Source of the DNA: Anaeramoeba flamelloides
Taxonomy: Eukaryota; Metamonada; Anaeramoebidae
NCBI GenBank assembly: GCA_027625915.1
Contig: JANTQA010000015.1
Location: 8,647,001-8,711,000 of the forward strand
Length of the DNA: 64,000 nt
Reading direction: 5' to 3'
Shown here one piece after another: positions 10,655-20,356 of the stretch; position 1 is the stretch's first letter, and the number at the start of each line of letters is the position of its first letter. The notes beneath the pieces are model-generated. The model made no database searches, was not told the origin of the DNA, and saw only the letters and a list, made by a program, of their open reading frames with translations. The position numbers and the translations under genes are program-made.

Positions 10655-11385
10655 GAATATACCAAAATTGCGATTATTTGTAAGCAAAATAATAATTTTT
10701 TAATTTGTGGCTGAAATCGGGTCTAAACTTATAAAACGCTGACATGTGTGTTAATAGTTTATTATGTATATCAAAAAAAAAAAAATTGTTCAATAGAATA
10801 AAAAATATGAATTGGTCAAAAACAACAATTTTTACCTAAATATACAAATTTTGAAATTTTCAAAATTTGCGAATATTTGCGATTTATTTAACATTTTATT
10901 TAACATTTACATTTTTATTTAACATTTTATTTAACATTTTATATGGGTGGGTATGGTAGGGTGGGTAGGGTACGTTAGAGAGTGTTAGAATTGTGTTTGG
11001 TGGGTAGGTTAGTTTAGATGGGGTTAGGAGGATATGCTGAGTAAGTTGGGGACTGGTGTCGCGGGGTAGGTCACTCAACTAAAATATACTAACCCTACCT
11101 AACCCATCCCTATAAGATGTAAAATAAAATGTTAAATAAATCGCAAATATTCGCAAATTTTGAAAATTTCAAAATTTGTATATTTAGGTAAAAATTGTCG
11201 TTTTTGGCCAATTCATATTTTTTATTCTAATCAACAAAAAAAAATTTTTGGTATATATAACAAACTTTCAACACACATGTCAACATTTTGTAAGTTTAGA
11301 AATCAAATAAGACACAAAATAAAAAAAATTTGTTTTTCTCACAAATAATCACATTGCAAATAATCGCATTTTGAGAAATTTACCA
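10655..11385. mobile_element. Large foldback element, family D, with G-rich core
   Basis: About 730 bp with arms of roughly 250-300 bp that are inverted copies. Both contain TGCGATTATTTG, GAATAAAAAATATGAATTGG, TTTTTACCTAAATATACAAA and AAAATTTGCGAATATTTGCG segments. Between them lies a GT-rich centre (10945-11110) whose flanks are themselves roughly inverted (GGGTGGGTA...GTAGGG against CCCTACCTAACCC). No protein is encoded; a Pro/Thr/Leu-rich frame on the minus strand at the centre is a by-product of base composition. The superfamily is unknown. Confidence 0.75.
10945..10970 (+). other. G-quadruplex-type G-rich tract
   Basis: Five GGG runs occur within 26 bases, separated by loops of 1, 7, 1 and 2 bases, which fits the standard intramolecular quadruplex pattern on the plus strand. 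The tract is striking against the very AT-rich surroundings and lies at the inner edge of the left arm of the family D foldback. Confidence 0.7.
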
Positions 11386-11895
11386 TTTTTTGTTAATGGC
11401 AATACTTTGAAATTGTGTTTTCTCTGATATTATACAATTTTTGTTAATTGGGTTGTTAAGTTATTGAGATCTGATTTTTTGTTAATATATTGTGTTCTCA
11501 ATTTGATCCTCTCTGAAATTTTTTTTTCTAATTTATTATTTGAATTTTATCAATCATTAGGATTATAATTTTATAATATCCTTTATAATGTCAGTTCGTC
11601 CTTTAAGTATAGATCAATACAAAGGTAAGTCACTAAAACCTTATTTTAAGAAAATATTTGAACTTAAAATTCCAAATCGACTCTTAATTTCTGAATATTG
11701 ATATCTTAACTGAAAAGAAATGAAAAAAATATTTGAAAACAAAAAAGTAAATTAAAAGAATTGATTTTTTAAAGTTTTTTATTTTTGCGAAATTATAAAA
11801 AGTGAGTTAACGTCAAAAGAATTAACTGACTTGAAGAAATAAAAAAATAACTAAATAAGTTGAAAGAGTTAATTATCTTTCTTGAAATTTATCAT
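11386..11895. other. Spacer with one orphan exon-like start
   Basis: No complete gene is seen. At 11588-11624 an ATG opens 12 codons (MSVRPLSIDQYK plus one base) and runs into AAAG|GTAAGT, a consensus donor site. No acceptor with a coding continuation is visible before the minus-strand histone gene. Read without splicing, the frame continues to a stop after 37 codons. Confidence 0.35.
11588..11624 (+). other. Possible orphan first coding exon
   Basis: The exon-like segment MSVRPLSIDQYK is followed by an ideal GTAAGT donor in phase 1. Its balanced codon use differs from the surrounding AT-rich noise. A partner exon in the correct phase was not found nearby. It could be a start exon spliced to a remote exon, a short unspliced ORF of 37 residues, or chance. 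Confidence 0.25.
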
Positions 11896-12405
11896 TTAGT
11901 TTTTTTTTTTTCCTTTTCCTTTTTTTTTACCCTTTCCTTTTCCTTTTCCTTTTCCTTTACCCTTTCCTTTACCCTTTCCTTTTCCTTTGCCCTTTCCTTT
12001 TTTTTTTCCCTTTCCTTTTGTTGTTTTTTTCTTTCCTTTGCTTTTCTTTGTGTTTTTTCTTTTTCTTTTACCCTTACTTTTAAATTCTTCTCTTTCATCT
12101 TCATCTAAAACAAAATGTTGTTTGGTTTGGTATACACATTCATCTTCTACCAAATCTGCAAGTGTCCTATTGAAATAGTGTCTCCATACTTTTGAAAGTT
12201 CCCAGTTTTCTTGAATATAATTAACAATTGCTGGTCTTGATAAACCTTTTTTGCTTCTTGTTGTGCAAAGTGCCTTATAGATCATTACTTTATATGTTGG
12301 GTTTTTTACTACTTTTTTTGTTCTTCTTCTTTTTCTGGTTTTTTTTGCTTGAACTTCGCTGCTTGTAGAGGAGGAGTTGTCAGAGCTTGATTCGGATGAA
12401 CTCAT
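11896..12405 (-). CDS. Linker histone H1-like protein
   Basis: 169 residues, intronless. Residues 1-20 are Ser-rich and acidic. Residues 21-34 are basic (KKTRKRRRTKKVVK). Residues 36-101 form a winged-helix H15 domain, with the TYKVMIYKAL first helix, GLSRPAIVNYIQENW second helix, FNRTLADLVEDECVYQTK third helix and a HFVLDED wing. The remainder is an H1-like tail of KGK repeats, almost entirely Lys and Gly from residue 110 on. H1 proteins bind linker DNA and compact chromatin. The tail is encoded by a short tandem repeat, so its length may vary between alleles. The tail lacks the AKP motifs common in animal H1, and the start is the only ATG before the domain. Confidence 0.85.
   Translation of the reverse strand: MSSSESSSDNSSSTSSEVQAKKTRKRRRTKKVVKNPTYKVMIYKALCTTRSKKGLSRPAIVNYIQENWELSKVWRHYFNRTLADLVEDECVYQTKQHFVLDEDEREEFKSKGKRKRKNTKKSKGKKKTTKGKGKKKGKGKGKGKGKGKGKGKGKGKGKGKKKGKGKKKN
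11908..12010. repeat. CCTTTT/CCTTTACC short tandem repeat
   Basis: Repeats of CCTTTTCCTTTT and CCTTTACCCTTT on the plus strand encode the Lys-Gly tail of the H1-like protein on the minus strand. The array is a polypyrimidine tract, prone to slippage. Confidence 0.8.
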
Positions 12406-13356
12406 TGTTATAATAATTTATTTATTTTATTGTTTTGTATTTTATAAAAAAATGTTTATTATTATGTGATATTTTGGTTTTAAGAGAAAATTATTTTTAA
12501 ATAATGAAAACGGTTAATTTTTGATCTAATTAGAATAATAAAAGATATAATATTGTTGACACTTTGTCACCGTGGAAATATTCTTATCTAATTCTTTTCT
12601 TTTGTTAAATCTTTGTTCAAATTTTAGTGAACAATTTTTGATCAAGTAACGTATCTAAACTGATTTATTTATATTGTAATTGGTTAGATAGGAATGGGTT
12701 TATATTCCAATTAGCATTAGTAATATCTCTTTGAATTTATTTCCTCATTCTATCTTTTGATTTTTCTTTATTCTCGATAATTTTTTCTTATTACTTTTTT
12801 TCCGATTTAACGTATTTTTTGATCATTAATAATTCTCAAGAGACAGAACTCTTTGTTCAAATAACTCTTCAACAATTTTAGAGATCTTTCAATTTTTTAG
12901 TTAACTAATTGAAAAAATTACAATTCAATAAAAATCTGATGAAAATCTCTTTTTGATTTGAAGTCATAAATTTATCTTTGTTGTTCATCAGTATTAAGAA
13001 TAAATGACTCTTGTCTTTAACTCGGAAATCAGAAAATATATCTTTTCGTTTCAATAACTTCAAAATATGATGTATGAATGAAATACAGCTGTTTTAAAAA
13101 AGCAAGTACGTTTCTTCAATAAAAATAAAACTTTTTTCTTCCTGTTCTTACCCATAGTTCACCATTAAAGGTTAAAAGATCACTTTTTTAAACTTAAAAA
13201 CCTTCAATAAGTTTTAATTCGTATAATCTTATCGAAAAATAGTCCTTGATTTTTTAAAGAGGTTGTTTTTTCTGTAAATTACATATTTCAAACAAAACGA
13301 CAGTAGTTTCCATTAAAACAAGAAACCCAATGACTTTAACAAATAAATGTTTCTTT
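12406..13356. other. Spacer and promoter region of the H1 gene
   Basis: AT-rich sequence between the divergently oriented H1-like (minus) and RBM18-like (plus) genes. The first hundred bases should contain the H1 promoter, but no motif is recognised. No other gene is seen. Confidence 0.45.
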
Positions 13357-13522
13357 TACTGGTATTTAAATTAAAAAAGGGAAAAAATTTTCACTTCCTT
13401 TACCATATTTATCTTTTATAAATTGAGTTCAAAGAAGTAGCTTTGAATTTAAAAGTTCTTCTTGAAAAAGGAAACTGAAAATAAAGTGAAAATTTTTCAG
13501 GTTTTTAATTCAAATACCAGTA
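13357..13522. mobile_element. Foldback MITE, family G
   Basis: About 166 bp with inverted ends: TACTGGTATTTAAATTAAAA at the left and TTAATTCAAATACCAGTA at the right. They continue inward through GAAAAAATTTTCACTT and AAGTGAAAATTTTTC. There is no reading frame, and only one copy was noticed in the window. Confidence 0.6.
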
Positions 13523-14051
13523 TTATCTATAAAATTTAACAGAATGATTGTGTCCATCTTGAGATCAAGATCCAATTAACACTTTTCTTAACCTCAATAA
13601 TTCCAGTTCTGGGAAATTAAATGGATGAATTTTGATCTAAATTCTTTTTTTTCAATTCTAAAATCTTGCTTTCATTGAGGAATCTAAGTTTACTAACCTA
13701 TATAAAAAAATATGAAACATAAAAAAATATGCAAATAGAGAAACAAATTACAATCTATTTCTAAGGAAATCATATTGATAAAAAAGATAAAAAATGGGAT
13801 ATTGAAAAAGACTTTCCATTTGTCAAAATAGACTACAAAAAAACACATTACTTTTATCAAGTTTTCAGTCTTTTGAAATACTTTCAAAAACTTTCAGACA
13901 ATTTACCAACCTTTTAAACACGTTTCAATACCTTTAAAGGGTAAAAGCATCGCAAAAGTGAAACTTTATAAAAGTCACAAGATTTTTTATAGTGTAATTC
14001 CTTTGTAAAAATTCATTTTTTTCATAATAAGTTTCCTTTCAGAATTTTTTT
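13523..14051. other. Region upstream of the RBM18-like gene, with a 3' splice-site-like end
   Basis: AT-rich with no gene. It ends in a pyrimidine tract and TTTCCTTTCAG (AG at 14041-14042) nine bases before the RBM18-like ATG. That is what a 3' splice site looks like, so the gene may have an upstream 5' untranslated exon. No donor could be paired with it confidently. Confidence 0.45.
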
Positions 14052-14840
14052 ATGCAAAAAAAATATGAACCACGTTCGGTGTGTCTAACAAACATAGATC
14101 TTCGAGTCAACGAATATCAGTTGCTTCAAGCCATTAAAGAAACTGGTACAATTACGAAATTTGATTATGTATTTTCAAAAGAAGGCCAGAACAGAGGAAG
14201 GTTTCGGGGCATTGCGTTTGTTCAATACAAAACGGAAGAAGAGGCAAATAGTGCGATCAAGATCTTGAATTCCAAATTGCTTTATGGGAGAAGAATTTTT
14301 GCAAATAAGGCCTACCAGCGTGAGAATAATACCAAAGGAGCCGTATCAACACACACGAGGGACATTACAAAAGGACCCGTGATCCAGCCAACAGATCAGT
14401 TGAAACGTGAACAAAAGCTTAAAAGTATACAGCAAAAATTGGCAATGATGGAACAAGATCGCAAAATGAAAGAGGATCAATTCAATGAAAGAAAAAGAAA
14501 AACACAAAGCGGCCTCCCTAGCAACGAACATAAGGATCTTATCACAACCAGTGAACAATCAGCAGCTACAATAACTCGACCTGAAAATTCAACCACAAAC
14601 ACAAACCCAACCACAAACACAAATTCAAATAACAATTCAAAGAGCAATCATTTAAAACAAGAAACAAATGAAATGGAAGAACCTATCTCCCAGCCTCTTA
14701 AAAAAAAGAGGGAAAAGGAGAAAAGAAAAGAAAAGAAAAGAAGAAAGGAAAAGAAAATGAAAAAGAAAATGCTGAAGAAAATGAAAAAGAAAATGAAAAG
14801 GAAAGAAAAAGAAAAGCTTAAAAATTCGAAAAAGGATTAA
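14052..14840 (+). CDS. rbm18: RRM protein, RBM18-like
   Basis: 262 residues. Residues 9-88 are one RNA-recognition motif: SVCLTNID as RNP2, and RGRFRGIAFVQY as a variant RNP1 with the central aromatic position filled by Ile/Ala-Phe. After the RRM, LKSIQQKLAMMEQ (about residues 123-135) matches the KIKAIEAKLKMM helix that follows the RRM in animal RBM18. This supports RBM18 over other single-RRM families. A Thr/Asn-rich linker (about 175-205) and a C-terminal run of Lys/Arg/Glu/Met (about 218-262) follow; the latter may be a nuclear localisation signal or nucleolar tail and is absent from animal RBM18. RBM18 function is poorly known and RNA binding is inferred. A possible 3' splice site ends nine bases before the ATG. 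Confidence 0.75.
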   Translation: MQKKYEPRSVCLTNIDLRVNEYQLLQAIKETGTITKFDYVFSKEGQNRGRFRGIAFVQYKTEEEANSAIKILNSKLLYGRRIFANKAYQRENNTKGAVSTHTRDITKGPVIQPTDQLKREQKLKSIQQKLAMMEQDRKMKEDQFNERKRKTQSGLPSNEHKDLITTSEQSAATITRPENSTTNTNPTTNTNSNNNSKSNHLKQETNEMEEPISQPLKKKREKEKRKEKKRRKEKKMKKKMLKKMKKKMKRKEKEKLKNSKKD

Positions 14841-15113
14841 TTTTTCTTTTGTATCATTTGAATTCAATCCTTGGCGATTTATTTCTTCTTTTACAGTTTT
14901 TAAAAATACTGATAAATTAACTTTTGAATCATTTTGTTCCTGTTTTTCATTTTAACTTGAAATTAATTTATAAAAATTGATGTCACAAAAAGAAGAAAAT
15001 ATTAAACTTTATGACAAATAATTGAAATAAAAGGAGTGGGCGAATTGCTAGAATGCCAAGAATTTAATATAGTCATTGTAAAAAAAGGTGACAAAAATTT
15101 TTTCAAAAATATC
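14841..15113. other. 3' region of the RBM18-like gene
   Basis: Short AT-rich stretch between the stop codon and the first mariner-derived MITE. No gene is seen. Confidence 0.4.
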
Positions 15114-15660
15114 TAAATCCCATTCCAAAAATTTGAACACAAACCAAAATCAAAAATAGGCAAAAATAAAACTCAATTTATTATATTTTTCCTAAAACAT
15201 AATATTAAACCACATTTAAGTGACCCAGTATTAATGTTTTTATAAGGAATAATCATTTTGATCCAAATAAAATAAAAAAATATAAAATCAAAAAAAAAAA
15301 AAACGGGTGTGTCCAAAATAATGAAACGAGCTGAACAAAAAATGAATTGGTAAATTTGTTAAAATTTTCTCCACCAACAATTGTTGATCGATCATATGAT
15401 AAGATACCATCAACTAATTGTATGTGAGTTTTTTCTATTAAACAAACTCAAAAATAAACTTCTATCAACCATCGAAAAAAAATTCCAGATCTAACGAAAC
15501 AGATTAGTAACTGGAAAAAAGGAAATGAAAACAAAAACAAAAAAGACAAAAAATGAAAATAGTTTGTAAAATCAAAATTATTTCCAAATTGAATGTAAAG
15601 TGTAGTATTGTTATTCTTTTAGCTGTTTAAACTGTGTCCAAATTTTTGGAATATAGTTTA
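15114..15660 (+). mobile_element. Mariner-derived MITE, family M, copy 1
   Basis: About 547 bp, bounded by TA and inverted ends: CATTCCAAAAATTTGAACAC at the left and TGTCCAAATTTTTGGAATA at the right. The ends resemble those of the decayed Tc1/mariner element at 7374, so mobilisation by such a transposase is likely. Inside are GGGTGTGTCCAAAATAATG, about 185 bases from the left end, and TTGTTGATCGATCATATGAT, which is conserved in all copies. No coding capacity. Other copies lie at 17121, 26992 and 63046. Confidence 0.75.
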
Positions 15661-15760
15661 GTTTATAAAATAAAAATTATTCCCAAATTGAATGTAAAGT
15701 GGAGTATTGCTATTCTTTCAAGAGTTTAAACTGTGTCCAAAATTTTGGAATTTAGTTTAT
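15661..15760 (+). repeat. Tandem duplication of the family M right end
   Basis: The last ~105 bases of the preceding element are repeated directly after it, from GTTTATAAAATAAAAATTATT to a second TGTCCAAAATTTTGGAATTTA end. The two units differ at several positions, so the duplication is old. It may reflect a second partial insertion into the terminal TA or slippage during repair. Confidence 0.75.
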
Positions 15761-15768
15761 AAAATGGT

Positions 15769-16008
15769 TTAAAGCCCTAATACCTGTATTAAAGCAAACA
15801 CTGTCCATTTTTTTTTTTTTTTTTGTAACTTTTTTGGAATATCTAAAAGTTATAGTTTTAAACCAGGTATTTGGCTAGGTTTGAATAGTAATCATTTTTA
15901 CATTCCAGGCAACCTTTTGTTTATGGGGTTTTTGAAAAGGGAGATTGAAAACAAAATTACACAAAAAAATGGACATTTTTTGCTTTTCGATTGGTACTAG
16001 GGCTTTAA
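15769..16008. mobile_element. MITE, family E, copy 2
   Basis: An inverted copy of the element at 2641-2871. It shares the AAGCCCTA-type end, the conserved core (here GTTTGAATAGTAATCATTTT on the plus strand) and the TGTCCATTTTTTT runs. It is flanked by TTTAAAGCCC and GGGCTTTAAC, so the ends form a good inverted repeat. Confidence 0.7.
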
Positions 16009-17120
16009 CAAGTTTAATTGAACTATTTTTAGGAAATCTTTAAAAGATTTTTATTCCACACATTTTTAAAATGACCTAAACACTGATCAACTTGGAGATT
16101 TAAATTAGTTTCTTATCACAAGGAGAAATACTACCAATTTCTAGTTTTGTTTATATAAAATTTATTCGTATTAATTTTTTAACTGCCCTTAAATTTATTA
16201 AAAAAAAAAAAAAAAAACAGAAAAAATAGGTTTTAAAAAAGTGTTATATTACATCTCCAAATTGAAAAATAAAGTAAAAAACCGATTACTATGATACCTA
16301 TATTCCTTTTAATGTTATTTTCAGAAATGGTTTATTATTTGAAGAAGAATGATCCATTTTTCATATTTTAGAAAAGTTTAAAATTCAACATTTTTTCAAA
16401 TTTATTTTTCCTTTTCAATATATCACATGAAATAGACCAATTGATTTTATTCATCTATTTTGTAGACACCTTTGGAAATCAGAGATGGATATCTTAATGG
16501 AATAGATACAGTAAAGGACAATTTTTCACTTTGTCACAATTTTGAAAAGGATTAGAAAATAACATTTTTTACTTGGGTTGTAACTCATTGATTTTTATTA
16601 TTTAGAGTACTTGATTCATTAGATTTTTTAAATTTTTTTTTCAGGTCTCAAAGAAATTGCCACAACAGAATGCGGGTTGAATTGCTTTAAATAGTGTTTC
16701 GAATGTTGGGTGACTTATCTTTTATCCTTCTCTCAACATTCTATTGTGGCATTTAATTTATTCATTTTATATTTTTTCATCATTATTGAATTTTTTTAAT
16801 CCTGACAACAAAAAGCAATTGGAAAAATTTTTTTTTATCAGTGACATTTTTGATAAATGGATTTTGGTTAAAATGAACAACAATATTACAATTGAGACAC
16901 CACAAAACAAAATACAAATGGGGTTTAATAGCTAGAAGGGTTCAAAATATAGAATAATTATCCTAAAACATTACTTGTTAGGATTTCAAATAGTTGGATT
17001 TGGTGGAATTGCAGATGTGAATATTATTATATTTTATGAAAATTTTAAACCACAAGATGGCTATAAGTTTTATTCTGAGAATCTTAAATTATCTTCTCCC
17101 AAAAAAAAAAAACAAAAAAC
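16009..17120. other. Spacer containing one strong hairpin
   Basis: AT-rich with no gene, except for the hairpin region 16659-16750. A plus-strand frame at 16744-16935 and another at 16975-17250 are AT-biased, and the latter runs into a MITE, so I do not call them genes. Confidence 0.45.
16659..16750. ncRNA. Possible structured RNA or hairpin with two competing folds
   Basis: GCCACAACAGAATG (16659-16672) pairs with CATTCTATTGTGGC (16737-16750) at 13 of 14 positions. An inner GAATGTTG (16701-16708) can instead pair perfectly with CAACATTC (16734-16741), which overlaps the outer stem, so the two folds exclude each other. The segment is less AT-rich than its surroundings. It does not match U1, U2, U4, U5, U6, 5S or tRNA signatures that I know. 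It could be a small RNA, a remnant MITE terminus pair, or chance. Confidence 0.3.
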
Positions 17121-17656
17121 TAAACCTCATTCCAAAAATTTGGACACACCCGAAATCAAAAATAGGAAAATAAAAACTCAAAATTTATTATATTTTTCCA
17201 AACTTAATATAAAAACACATTTGATTGACAAAGCTTTAATATTTTTATAAGTAATCATTTTCATCCAAATAAAGGAAAACAATATAAAACAAAAAAATCA
17301 AAAACAGTAGGTCCAAAATAATGAAACGAGCTGAACAAAAAATGTATTGGTAGATTTGTTGAAATTACACCAAAAATTGTTGATTGATCAAATGATAAGA
17401 TACAATGGACGAATTGTATGTGATAATTCAATTTAAGAAACTCAAAACTAACATTCTATCAACCATCGAAAAAAAATTCCAGATCTAAAGAAACAGATTT
17501 TGTAACTAGAAAAAACACGAAATGAAAACAAAAACAAAAAAGACAAAAAATGAAAATAGTTTGTAAAATCAAATTATTTCTAAATTGAATGTAAAGTATG
17601 GTATTACTATTCTTTCGACTATTTAAACTGTGCCCAAAATTTTAGAATTAAGTTTA
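17121..17656 (+). mobile_element. Mariner-derived MITE, family M, copy 2
   Basis: About 536 bp with the same ends as copy 1 (CATTCCAAAAATTTGGACAC at the left, TGCCCAAAATTTTAGAATTA at the right) and TA on each side. It contains TAGGTCCAAAATAATGAAAC and TTGTTGATTGATCAAATGAT inside. This is the copy closest to copy 1, two kilobases away in the same orientation. Confidence 0.75.
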
Positions 17657-17879
17657 TCTAAATAAAAAAAAAATAATAATATAAAAACTATTTTATCAAT
17701 ATATTCTCTTTTTTACATTGTTGAACCTTACTAAAAAAAAATAAGAAATAATTTAAATAAAAATTTTAAAAGAATCTACGAACACATGCCACTAAAATAA
17801 AATACTCTTATCTCACCCCCCTCGAATTTTTATTAAGTCTTATGGTGTAGCTACCCCCTTAATTCATAAAGAGGTATAT

Positions 17880-18602
17880 GTTCTGATATATGGACTCTTA
17901 TTCAATATTATTGTTTATTTTATATCTAGATTTTAAAAAGTCAAGAATTAAAAAATGTAAAAATTAAAAAAAAAAATCAATTATAAATCTGACACGAAAT
18001 ATTGACCAAATCATTTAGATTTCAAACGAATTCTTGATGAAAAAATTTCCAAATTTTACAATGAACAAAAATATTTTTTTTTTTTCAATTTTAATTTATA
18101 TTTTTTTTTATTTTTAAATTATTTAGAATCAAATATAGATATTGTTATTGAATAGAAATCAGTAGATAAAACAATTTTTCTATGCGATGTCATATAAATT
18201 TTGTAATGTATAAAATCATTAATCAAGTATTTAAGGCAGTTTTTGGATCCAAAGGGTACCAAAAAAATTTCCAGTAAAGTATGATGTGTTTATAATCAGT
18301 AAAAATAAGAGGTTTTCGATGTGTAGACAAACTTTTCAAAAAAATAAAAATAAAAAAAAATTTTTTAACAAAATTGGGAAAAATAATAAAATCACAATAA
18401 TCAAAAAAAAATAACCAAAAAAAAAATTTTTTTTTTCAAGTTATTTTTTTATTATAAGTACCAATACAATTTTTAATTATAAATTTTTCTTTATAAGATA
18501 ATTTTTTATAAAATCTATATATTAAAAACCTTTGATAACCAATCAAATTAAAAATTTGTTTGAAATGTTTTTAGTATATTTGTGGTGCCAAGGGATATAT
18601 AA
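17880..18602 (-). mobile_element. Non-coding repeat, family F, copy 1 (partial)
   Basis: In reverse complement this segment aligns with 34664-35385: a TATATCCCTTGGCACC end, then an AACTTGAAAAAAAAA / TTTTTGGTTATTATGATTTT middle, then AAAACCTCTTATTTTTAC and CACATCATACTTTACTGG. The shared part stops near 17880, where a TTAATTCATAAAGAGGTATA motif begins that also occurs near 28165. No protein is encoded. Confidence 0.6.
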
Positions 18603-19735
18603 ATAAACAGATTAAGTAATTGAAACTATTTTTCAAGTAAATTGTTCAAAAATATTCTAAATTTATTGTTTTCAAAATTATATTTCGGTCAATTAATACC
18701 ATAATTTCACAATAATGATCTTTCTTGTACTATTTTAAGTATTTAACATCCATTAATTATTATTATTTCAATCTATTCATGTTTTTATAAAACGCAAAAA
18801 AAATAAAAGAAAACAAATAATGAAGACTTTTCATTAAATCATACTTATGATAAACATTTTATCATATCCACAAACAAAATAAAAATAAAAAATGAAAATC
18901 GAAAAAAAAAATATTTTTCATTTCCCAATACCATAAATGTTATTACATCACAGGGTAAACTTCTGAATCCTTTTTTTCTTTTAACAGTCTCTTGAATTGA
19001 CAAATTACTCAAAAAAAAAGTTATATCACATATTAAAAGTTATAAATAAACTTTAATGTCAAAATGGACTTTTAATGATAACAATTTTTTTTTTTATTTT
19101 TATTTTTATTACTTTGATACAGTAAAATTCAAATTAATAATTGAAAGGACTAAGAAACCCAGAAAATAAAATTTTTTTGGTTTATTAGATCATCTTTTTT
19201 TCTATTAATTTAAAATAAGAATAGAATAATTAAATGAATTGAATTTCTGAATTCTATTAAATATTCACCCTCTTTATTACTATTCTCATTACCATTTACT
19301 ATCATAAATAATTTTTATTCTGAAAAATATTACTATTAAATTCTGAAAAAAAGAATAATTGATCTTCATGGTTTATTTTGGAAAGTTTTGTAACTTTGAT
19401 TTGAATAAATCATTCTATTGGTTTAAATGTTAAGAAACTTTAATAAACAGTTGGTCTTTCAAAAGACCAGCCGTTAATAATAGTTGGAAAATTGAGTTTA
19501 ATGATATACAAAAATTGAAATTGAACTAAAAATTTTTATATATTTGTTTTTCTTAATCAGTATTAAGATTAATAAATATATTCAACTTTATTCCACCAAA
19601 CACCGAAAACTTGACTAAGAAATTTACTTCATTTTAACTCTCAGATTGTAATTGGATTGCTTGAAAGGGGAACAAAAATCCAATAAAATATTTGTACAAG
19701 TTTTTTAGTTAGCTATTATGTATAATTTTCATTAA
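18603..19735. other. AT-rich spacer
   Basis: No gene or clear repeat is recognised. A short hairpin, GTTGGTCTTTCAAAAGACCAGC (about 19450-19471), lies in it. Confidence 0.4.
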
Positions 19736-19909
19736 GGGACTATTCTCTATTAAATTTTTTTTACCGAAATTTAATAGAGATTGAGAAAATTTATACCCAA
19801 TTACTGAGATTTCAAAAACCCTGTTTATTTTCAATATTAATCATATTTCTGGATTACGAATCTTTATTTAGAAATTGGTCAATAAAAAAAAATAATATAG
19901 ACTAGTACC
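19736..19909. mobile_element. MITE with TTAA target duplication, family B, copy 1
   Basis: 174 bp between perfect TTAA flanks (19732-19735 and 19910-19913). The ends GGGACTATTCTCTATT and AATATAGACTAGTACC are imperfectly inverted. An inner CTCTATTAAATTT / AAATTTAATAGAG hairpin sits near the left end. A second copy with TTAA on both sides is at 29631-29801. Two copies with intact TTAA support a piggyBac-like mechanism. Confidence 0.75.
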
Positions 19910-20356
19910 TTAAAGATTTTGTGGATTTTTTGAGAATTACTCCTTTCAAACTTGGTTAATTTTTGAAATGAAATTTTTCAAAAATCTTTCAAAAAAATTT
20001 GATTTAAAATACATTGAAATATTCTTGTTTTCTTCAATTTATTCCCATGTCCAGAAATGTTGTACCTTTCTGTTTAAATACCCATGTAATGGAAAATATG
20101 ATTACTAACCACAACCATTGAAATGTTGTTGCTTTTTCAGTCGGTCTTTTTATAATTTTGAGAGTTGATTACCAATGAACAATTTTCTAAAATTCTACTT
20201 TGAGAATTGCTCATATTTTTCTGAAAAATTATTTGAAAGGTGTTTAGGAAAAACAAAAAACTAAAGAGTCCTCAAAATTAAGTTCTACAACACAAAAAAT
20301 GTAAATCAAGATAATTTTCATTTTTTAACCATTTCTCATTCTTTCCCTCATTTAAA
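19910..20356. other. Upstream region of the cysteine-rich membrane protein gene
   Basis: AT-rich with no other gene. A pyrimidine-rich stretch, TCTCATTCTTTCCCTCATTT, directly precedes the ATG at 20357. Confidence 0.4.

Noticed and set aside
10896-11078. Pro/Thr-rich minus-strand frame
   Set aside because: It translates the C-rich strand of the family D foldback core and has no homology.
11588-16700. Joining the orphan start at 11588 to a short segment after the acceptor at about 16644 as one tiny gene
   Set aside because: The phase fits, but the intron would be about 5 kb and would contain both the H1-like and the RBM18-like genes. The second segment also overlaps the hairpin stem.
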